DNA of 64,000 nt, from NCBI GenBank assembly GCA_030159075.1, contig BROG01000044.1, forward strand, positions 682,001-746,000, in the 5' to 3' direction. Under the pieces are notes generated by a model. It saw only the letters and a program-made list of their open reading frames with translations. It was not told where the DNA came from and did not search any database. Positions 21,488-31,200 of this stretch are shown piece by piece (position 1 is the stretch's first letter; each line of letters begins with the position of its first letter). The stretch comes from Atrina japonica (lineage: Eukaryota; Mollusca; Bivalvia; Pterioida; Pinnidae). The position numbers and the translations under genes were made by a program.

Positions 21488-24400
21488 GTAAAGAAAACAA
21501 AACGTCAATAATTTGACTATTTTATCTGTTCACGTTGTAAGAATACAACAAATGTACAGTACCAAACATTTTGTAACTTTTCAAAATTCAATTTCAAGTC
21601 AAACGTGAAATGGAAAAAGAGGGGGGGGGGGGTATACTAGACTTACCGGCTTTTCGCGAGATGTCATTTACTGAAAGATATACATGCAAACTGTTTCTTA
21701 ATATGCATAAATGATTATGCACTATGGTTCAATGTTTTTCACATCAGTTATTTTATAATTTGCATTCAGGTCAGTCAGAATGATTAAATCCAAACTGAAG
21801 TAAAGATGATGTGGATCTTTTTTTATTATCTATTTGCAGGGCTTTGGCTGGCAAAACAATATTTATTACTGGCGCAAGTCGTGGTATTGGAAAAGCTGTG
21901 GCCTTAAAAGCTGCTAAAGATGGAGCCAACATAGTAATAGCTGCAAAAACAGCACAAGCGCATCCCAAGTTACCTGGTACAATCTACACTGCAGCTAAAG
22001 AAGGTATTTACAATTTAATTTTAGCAGATATATCTTCTATATATGATGTATATTAATTACCATGCTGTATAGGCCTATTCCCCAGAAGATTTCTGAACCA
22101 TTACTGATCTATATCCCTCTTCCCAGTTGAATACTGATCACAGAGCTTTGACCTTCTCCCCAGTAGTGTACAGATCACTGAGCCATTGCCTTCTCCCCAG
22201 TACTGACGATAGTTTACTGATCTTTACCTAGGTATTCTACTGAGCTGTGACCTTCTCCCTAGTTATTCAACTGAGCTGTAACCTTCTCCCTAGTAGTGTA
22301 ATGATCATTGAGCCATTGGTAGCCTGACCCATGACCTTCTCTCAGGTAGTGTAGTACTGAGCCATGACCTTCTCCCAGGTAGTGTAGTATTGAGCCATGA
22401 CCTTCACCCAGGTATTCTACTGAGCTGTGACCTTCTTCCTAGTAATTCATTGATCACCGAGCCATGACCTTCTCCCAGGTAGTGTAGTATTGATCCATGA
22501 CCTTCACCCAAGTATTTTACTGAGCTGTGCCCTTCTCTATAGTAATTTGTATTGGTCACTGAGCAGTGACCTCCCAGGTAGTGTACTCATCAATGAGCCA
22601 TGACCTTCTCAATAGTGAACTGAACTGTCACCTCCCTAGTAGTGTATTGATCACTGAGCCATGACCTTCTCCCCAATAATGTACTGAACAATGACCTTTT
22701 CCCTAGTAGTGTATTGATCACTGAGCCATGACCTCCCTGGTAGTGTATTGATCACCGAGTCACAACCTTCCTAATAGTGTACTGAGCTGTGACTTTCTCC
22801 CTAGTAGTATATTTATCACTGATCCATGACCTATTCCCAGATAGTGTACTGATTACTGAGCCTTGACCTTCACACATCTAGTGTAGTACTGAGCTATGAC
22901 CTTCACCCAGGTATTCTACTGAGCCGTGACCTTCTCCCTAGTAGTGTATTGATCACTGAGCCATGGCCTTCTCCCAGGTGGTGTAGTACTGAGCAATGAC
23001 CTTCAGCCAGGTATTTTACTGACCTGTGACCATATCCCTAGTAGTGTATTGGTCTCTGAGCCATAACTTTTTTCCAGGTAGTGTACTGATCACTGAGCCA
23101 TCTTCTCCCATGCATGTAGTGTAGTACTGAGCTATGACCTTCACCCAGGTAGCCTACTGAGCTGTGACCTTTTCCCTAGTTGTGTATTGATCACTCAGCC
23201 ATGACCTTCTCCCCAGTAGTGTATTGATCACTCAGCCATGACCTTCTCCCAGGTGGTGTAGTACTGAGCAATGACCTTCACCCAGGTATTTTACTGACCT
23301 GTGACCATATCCCTAGTAGTGTATGACTTTTTTCCAGGTAGTGTACTTATCTCTGAGCCGTGACCTTTCCCCAGGTATTGCAGTACTGAGCCATGACCTT
23401 CACCCAGGTAGTGTAGTACTGAGCTATTGACCCTCTCTCAAGTAGTGTACTGAGCCATGGCCTTCTTGGTAGTGTACTAAACTGTGACCCCCTCCCCGAT
23501 ACTGAATAGTGTATTGAATTACAATTTTTGCCTTTTTTTTTTTTTTTTTTTGGTCAAGTTAAAGTTTTTCTGCATATGATAACAAAAACATGTGTCACAT
23601 TTTGTGAAAACTGCACTCACTGATTTGTCTCTTAAGATAATATTAAAAGTCTTTATACATCCATGAAGTCTGATTAAATGAAATAGATCTCTGTTGTGGT
23701 TACTTTGATTTTGGAGTGGCTGAAAACTTTAAATTATAAATCACTTGTGTTTAGAAATATTTTTGTTCTACATGTATATTTAAATAAAAATCATTTGACA
23801 TTACTGAGAGTTTAGGTAAAAGGAAATGACAGATGATATCTATCTTCTGAATTTCCAAGTCTCAAGCTGCCTCCGTGGCCGAGTGGTTAGAGCATCACAC
23901 TTTAAATCATGAAGTCTCTCACTTCGGTCGGTTCCTGCGTTCTCTCCTTCCAGCTGGCCGCCACAGGTTTCGAGTGGTCGGCATAAAACACTCTTCAGGG
24001 GCCGAAGTCACCAAATTACCTCAATACTCAACTAACTTTTCACGATTTTAAGCTGGAGTTTGTCTCCTACCACCATGAAAAATAATTAAAAAGAATATTT
24101 GAGTACGTACCAAATCTTGAGTACCGTACTCAACGTATTTATAACTGAAAAATTGTTGACGCAAAAATGTGGCATAAAAAATCACTCTTCACTAAGTCAA
24201 AATTTTGTAAACAAGTTTCAATGAAATAAAGTTGAGCTTTAAAGTAAATTTGGTGAACAAAATTCAAGATTTGTCTGAACAAGATTTATTTATAATGAGA
24301 ATAGAAGTATGAGTAGACAGAAACATGGTAGATATGTCTTACTGAGTAGAGTAAAACCTGCTGTAGCGACCACCTGTGTATAAAGACCACCTGGTCATAA

Positions 24401-24878
24401 AGACCATTTTTTGCTGTTCCCAAGTGTACCATTTGTGTATAAATCAAACTCTATATAAAGACCACCTCCCTGTAGAAGACCGTTTTTCTTGTGTCTGTAA
24501 GGAGGTCGTTATATACAAGATTCACTGTATTTAAAAAACAGATAGGCCTGAAATGAAATGGAAAATATTTTAATTCAAATGTAGATATTTCAATAACGTT
24601 ACTATATCTGAATATTTTGATTATATTTATTTTTCATTAAAATTCCAGTGAATATTGTAAAATTGCTGTAGAGAAAATATCTGTTTTTTGTTGGCCGAGT
24701 CAGTAACTGATCACTGAGTCATCACTGAACAATAAATGTGACATTAACTTTTATGGACTTTTGATATCTGTCATCATTTAATGATAAAATCTGTCAAAAG
24801 TAAATAAAGTTTACCAATAATTACAGAGAGAGGATTTTATATATATATATATATGAATAGACAGAAAGACAGACAGAG

Positions 24879-24911
<33 letters not shown>

Positions 24912-25251
24912 GGCCTTTTTCTTTCAATTTTGGGAAAATGCTACTTGCAAGACAATTGGGAATTTTAATGTGTATTTGTGTCAAATTTGGAAAAATTATT
25001 TGCAGACATGGAAATCTAAATGTGATGGAAAAAACACAGATATTTTGCATAGGGAATGGGGCTGAATTTCAGCCCCGTGAAGACCATAGAAAAAGACCTG
25101 ATATGTGTATATATATATAGATACTGGTATGCATGTTTATGATGTTAATGTTTCAGAAATATGCAGACATACATGTACTTGTTGTTTAAAAAATAAAAAA
25201 AATAAAATACTCAGGTTAATATCTCTCTGTCTGTCTGTCTTTGTCTGTCTG

Positions 25252-25282
<31 letters not shown>

Positions 25283-28200
25283 GTCTCTCTGTCTCTCACA
25301 CACACTCTCTTTCCCGTTCTCCCCTCCCTCCCTCCCCTTCATACTGATGACAGAAAATGTAAATGCCACATTTTGCAGTTAATACATAGCGATTTATAAT
25401 TACAGTGGAAGAGGCAGGTGGAAAATGTCTTCCGTGTATTGTGGATATCAGATATGAGGATCAAGTAAAGCAAGCAATGGATCAAGCAGCTCAGAAATTT
25501 GGTGGTATTGATATTCTGGTCAATAATGCCAGTGCTATTAGTCTGACAGGCACCCTAGAAACATCCATGAAAAAATATGACTTAATGAATAGCATCAATG
25601 CTAGAGGCACATACCTATGGTAAGCTAGACCAATTGCAAGATTGTATCTCAGTTGATCCAGCCTTCACCAGCCTTCACCACCTCAACACCCCCCCCCCCC
25701 CCCCCAAAAAAAATTCAAACAGACAAAACAAAACAACTCTTCTTTCTTCTGATAATCAGAAATCTGTCCAATTTGCACATTAAAGCAATATGAGCTATCA
25801 ACAAGAAAAATTTTACATGAAGATTTTATGCAATATTTTATCTCGTATACATCTGAAAGATATTTCCTGGTGGTCAAAAGGACAAATGTAAGGGAATTAT
25901 CAGAATAAACTTGCCAAACTTAAATGTTAGTTTGAATCCGTTATCACAAATCAACTTTCTGTATTTTTTACAAATATAACAGTGTCAGGGAAGCATGTGA
26001 CATTCAAAGACAGATTTGAACATATAAAGCTCTTGTATTTACTTCATATTCATGCACAAAAAGATTTATTATCTGGGATAGAAAATAGCAGGGCCCCGTA
26101 GCTTATAATGAGTAAAAACTGAGCTGGGCTTAGCCCAGGTGGCTACTGAAAATTTAAGGGTATACATGTATCGTGCACTTTCACAAATATCAATTGATAT
26201 TCTTGTAAACTGGGTATACCTTGCTACCTTTAGCTAGTGTATGAACAACTTTAAAATATGTTTTCATAGTTAGATTTTTTAAATAGCTTTTCATAGGAAG
26301 AGCAATTTTCTGGGCTTCCAGACATGCAACTGGTCTCCAAAGAATCCTGACATATGAGCCCAGATGGCTTCTTTATTGCAGAATTTAATTTCTGTCCCTG
26401 AATATATATATGTGAATAGTTATGACATTTTCCAATATTGCCTCGGCTTCAACAAATATTGAACATGCATGGAAAAGGTTCTCCAAGTCTTTAATCTAGA
26501 GGTCACTTGCAAATTACGTCTGGGAATTATTGCATATTTATTATATGCCTAAAAACTTAAGATTATGGGTCGAGATCTTGATGGATGTAGGTTATTTCGT
26601 AACCAGTGAAATTTTTAATACAATTTCAAAAGATTGCCATCAGGGACAGTTCATATTGCTTTTTCATGAAAAAGAATCGCTTAGCCTGTGCACCCTGTTC
26701 TGTTTTGGACAGATAACATCAAACATGTTAATTGTAGCTTATTTTCACAAGCCTGTCATTTCTAGTATATTGTCACCTGTACATAAGTATTGTGTTATAT
26801 CATAGTACTGGATGTACCACAATCTTAATTAAAAACTAATCTCTCATCACTCCCGTTTTCTGATATGCCATTTGATAAACTTACAGGTACAAGACCATGT
26901 ACATGTAAGTCACATTTTCATTGGTAAAAAAAGACACGCCTATGAGAGGTCATTCGCATGGGACCCCATAGCAGATTGCGTTAGATCCTTTATGCAACAT
27001 ATCAGAAAATAGGAGCGGTGAGAGATAAGTTTTTAATTAGATTGGATGTACCATGTATCATATATTGTAGTCTGTACTTGTGTATCACGCGATATATTGA
27101 ATTTTTTTACTAGTAACAAAGTTTTACCGATTCTTTACATGTTTGAGAAAGTTCATGGTGCTTTTGCACCATGTTAACAAACTACAATGCACTTTTTGTT
27201 ATGTCAAGTTGCAAAATTCTGTAGATACTGTACAGATAATTTCAAATTATGTACCTGTTAAATGTGAATGTGAGAAAAATAATCAGTCGCTATTTTACAA
27301 TTCCTTGATTCTACAAACTCTGAAAATGCATGTGATGGTCATATTATGTTTATCATGTTATAGTTGTTTTACCATTTGTCTTAGTTCTTAGCAGTCTCAT
27401 GCCTTCATTTTGTTACAGAATTTGATGAAACTTGTGTCACTGTATATAATAGGTACAATTGTATTAACTTGTTTATTACCATTTTTATTCCAATTGTGTC
27501 TGTTCCCAGGGATTTTCCACACTCTTTTGGGAATGGGCCCTGAGCATTTTAAATTAGGAATTTTAGCAACATTTTATTGAAAATGGGAAATCCAGAAATA
27601 TACAAAACTATGTGAAAATACAAGAATCTCTTCAAATTCATTGTCATTTGACTTCAGTTGAGAAATTTTGACTACCGGTACACATTGGGAAAAATGTATT
27701 GAATTTGCTTTTGTAATGGGGCCTTATTTTGACCCCATAAGATAGGGTGGAAATCCCTGGGAAGTTCCAGTTAGTCTACTATTTCTGATAAACATCATTA
27801 CTCTGTTTCAGTTCCCATGTATGTTTACCTTATCTGAAGAAAGCCCAAAATCCACACATTTTGAACATGAGTCCGCCATTAAACATGGACAAACGATGGT
27901 TCAAGGATCATGTTGGTAAGTTGTATCACAGTAAAATGTATTAAAATTGTATTTAATTCTTTAAAACCAATTGCTGTAAAAATTTCTCTCAATATTAATT
28001 TTGATTTATGGTATTTTGAATTGGTGTGCAATACACAGGACAGACAGGGATTGTGAATTTATAGAGAGTGCAACTCGAACAGCCGAGGACCGTTCACAAA
28101 GCAGACTACCATATTTTACGGCCTATAGGTCGATATTTTTTTTCTCCAAAGTTGTGACCTCGACCTATTCACCGCATCGACTTATCTTAGTGAAATATTT

Positions 28201-31200
28201 AACTTGTATCTGCAATACCTCATTTTAACATTGTAATTCAACATTTTTCACTGGATAATCTAGGGGCCTACTCCAAACACCCATTTGTATTTACACTTAA
28301 TAGAACTATTAAATATGACCTCGTGTGTACATAATGCACTGTGTTCATAATCAAGTGACAAAATAATGATCTTTCAAGTTTTACAATATCATTGGGATTC
28401 AAGACTGTGTCAGAAACTGCATAATAAAAATACATTGTTTACATTATATTTATACCGGACAGTTTATACTTTGGAATGATTCCCTTATCTCGGTACCCTG
28501 CTGTGAAGTTGAAGTCTTCATTCAGACTTTCAGGACACTACAAGCTGTGTTCACTGGAATGTGACCATCAACTGATAAGGATCACACTGCAGTCTTTGAA
28601 GTTGGGAAAGTTTTGGAAAAAGTGTTACATAAATTAATTAACACTCAACCTTGAGTATTTAATTGTTTGACAATTGCAGCTACATAATAATTTAGGCCAA
28701 TGTAAGGATAAGACAAGGATTGAGGTCGCTTGTGTGTTAACAGGATAAAGAATTTAATGATGATTTGACAGGTAACATAATAGCGATGCATGTATACATA
28801 ATCAGTACACACAAGTAATATAATTGATGTTAAATATGATAAAATGCAACTTGTAAGCTTTTTAATCACTCACATTTAATAATGTACAGTAAAATAGGCC
28901 TATTACTCTGATTATTTTAGTAGGCTATCATCATTTTAGCACCAGTTATTAAACATAAACGATTATGTATTTTTGCATTCTCCCATTCATGTTTCCATCT
29001 CTGCTGACATCGACCTGTCTTCCACTTCGACCTATCTAATACTTAAATCTGGATTTTTGCCAAAAATCGGCCATTCGACCTATCCCCCACATCGACCTAT
29101 AGGCCATAAAATACGGTAATAGATCACGTGTACACAATGTAGAAAAATTACCGAGTCAGAAGCTGTGCACTGGAGAGCCTAAAAAATTCTCCCGACTAGA
29201 CCACTTCAACTGGAGAACTGGACCAGTGACTTTACAAAAACGTATTCAAATCAAACATTTTGGAGACTTTTTTCTAGTCAAATTTTTACTGGAAAAGCTT
29301 ATTTTCTAGACATTGATGTCACAATTCATCTGTGATGTCATCATGTGGACAGGTGTTACCCTTGTGAGATTGGACAAACTCCCGATGAATCCTATTTCAT
29401 GCATTTTTGCTTGGCTTTCAAGGCATAGCCTTAGTTCATATTAATTGTTAAATATGTTTCTCAGGAGGATTCTTTACAAAGCTTATGTCAGGGTTCACAC
29501 AGACCTTTAAAAATGCTTGAATATAGAGTTACTCCTTGAAAAGTTTAAAAACAAAAATACCCTTGAAAAGTGCTTGAATATAATGCAAAATGCTTGATTT
29601 ATTCCATCAGAGTGCTATTTATCAAAACTTAGCTCAATCATACAGACCCTTCAACTAGTATAATACAATTTAAGTAAAGCAGTGATGCTGAACTGCTGGA
29701 TCTCTTTAATGTGTAGTGGAACTCTCTTTGTTACAGCATATACAATGGCAAAGTACGGAATGTCCATGTGTGTTTTGGGGATGTCAGAGGAATTCAAACC
29801 AGATGGCATAGCTGTCAATGCTTTGTGGCCAAGAACAGGTGACTATTTTAAAAAGTGTTATAAGTTTTAATGCAAAAGACAAACTGTATTTATCAGTTCC
29901 TCCATCTTTAGGATTCACAACATTCTTCAAAACTTTGCATATTGATTGGTGACTAAACTGAGAGTTCGGTTAATGTAAAAAAAAAAAAAAGAGGATTCAG
30001 ACAAGTCTGAAGTTTTTTCACCTTTGTCTGAGTTTAATTTTGTATAAAGGAATGACAGACGAGACAGAGTAATTTTAGTTTGAAAATATTTATTGGTGTA
30101 CATGTAACATGTATATTACTTTAGATAATTTTTTACGCCCTTATCATTTACTTTTAGATTGTAATAATTATCTAATGGTACTTAAAACTAACCAGAACAG
30201 TGGCGGTTATTCTTCTTTAATCAAATGTTAATACTTACCAGCATATACACCAGGAGTTACAGTATGGAAGACAGGAAGTGTCAAGAGTTGTGCATAAGTC
30301 TGACTATGTGGAATTAATCATTCATATTACAGTGGAACCTGTTGTGAGAGACCACCTCATCTGCCACTCCAATGTAGTCTCTCAGGACAGGTGGTCCCTT
30401 AATAGAGGTTTTATTAAAAGGATTATATAACGGAGTGGTTCTCAGAATGTGGTCTCACAAGACAGGTGGTCTCTCAAGACAGGTTTTAATCGTGTATTTT
30501 TTTTTCAGCTATATATACGGCAGCTATGGAAATGTTAGGTGGTGGTGATACAGTTGCCAAGCAGTGCCGTAAACCAGACATAATGAGTGATGCTGCCTAT
30601 TTGATGTTATGTAAAGAGAGTCGTAGCTATACCGGAAACTTTGCTATTGATGATGAAGTCATTCAGCAGTCAGGCATTAAAGATTTAGAGCAGTATTCCT
30701 GTGTACCAGGTTTGTGATTGTGTTTGTGTGTGTTTGCGTGCACTCATGTGTGTGTGTGTGTGTTCATATGTGTGTGTGCATGCATGCATGCTTGCATGTG
30801 TTTGTGTGTGTGTTCATGTGTGTGTGTGTGCATGTGTAATACACCAACATACAGGCATTTGAATGTAATACTTTCTGTGATCTCTGCAGATATACTTGTT
30901 TTGGTGCTGTTTCTATACAAATTCCGTATGATAGTAAACATGGATTGAGTGACAAAATCTTTAAAACAATTCAAAGTCAAAATCAAGTCTGTGGACAGAA
31001 TTTGGATGATATGGGGATTTACCTCTCAATTTTTGGAAAGTTAATGGTCCTTATTTTAAGGACATTGTAAATGTTGTGTAAAACACCATTTACTCATTTA
31101 GCCCTAAAGACACATTTGAACTGGTCTAAGTCATTGATTTACAGAAGAGTACATTGTTTTTCAGGGTTTCATGAATTAACCCTAAAACAAATTACATACA

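Noticed and set aside
26530..26805. 91-codon plus-strand frame in HSDL2 intron 3
   Set aside because: No recognisable motif and no splice context; it lies between well-supported HSDL2 exons and is probably a chance frame.
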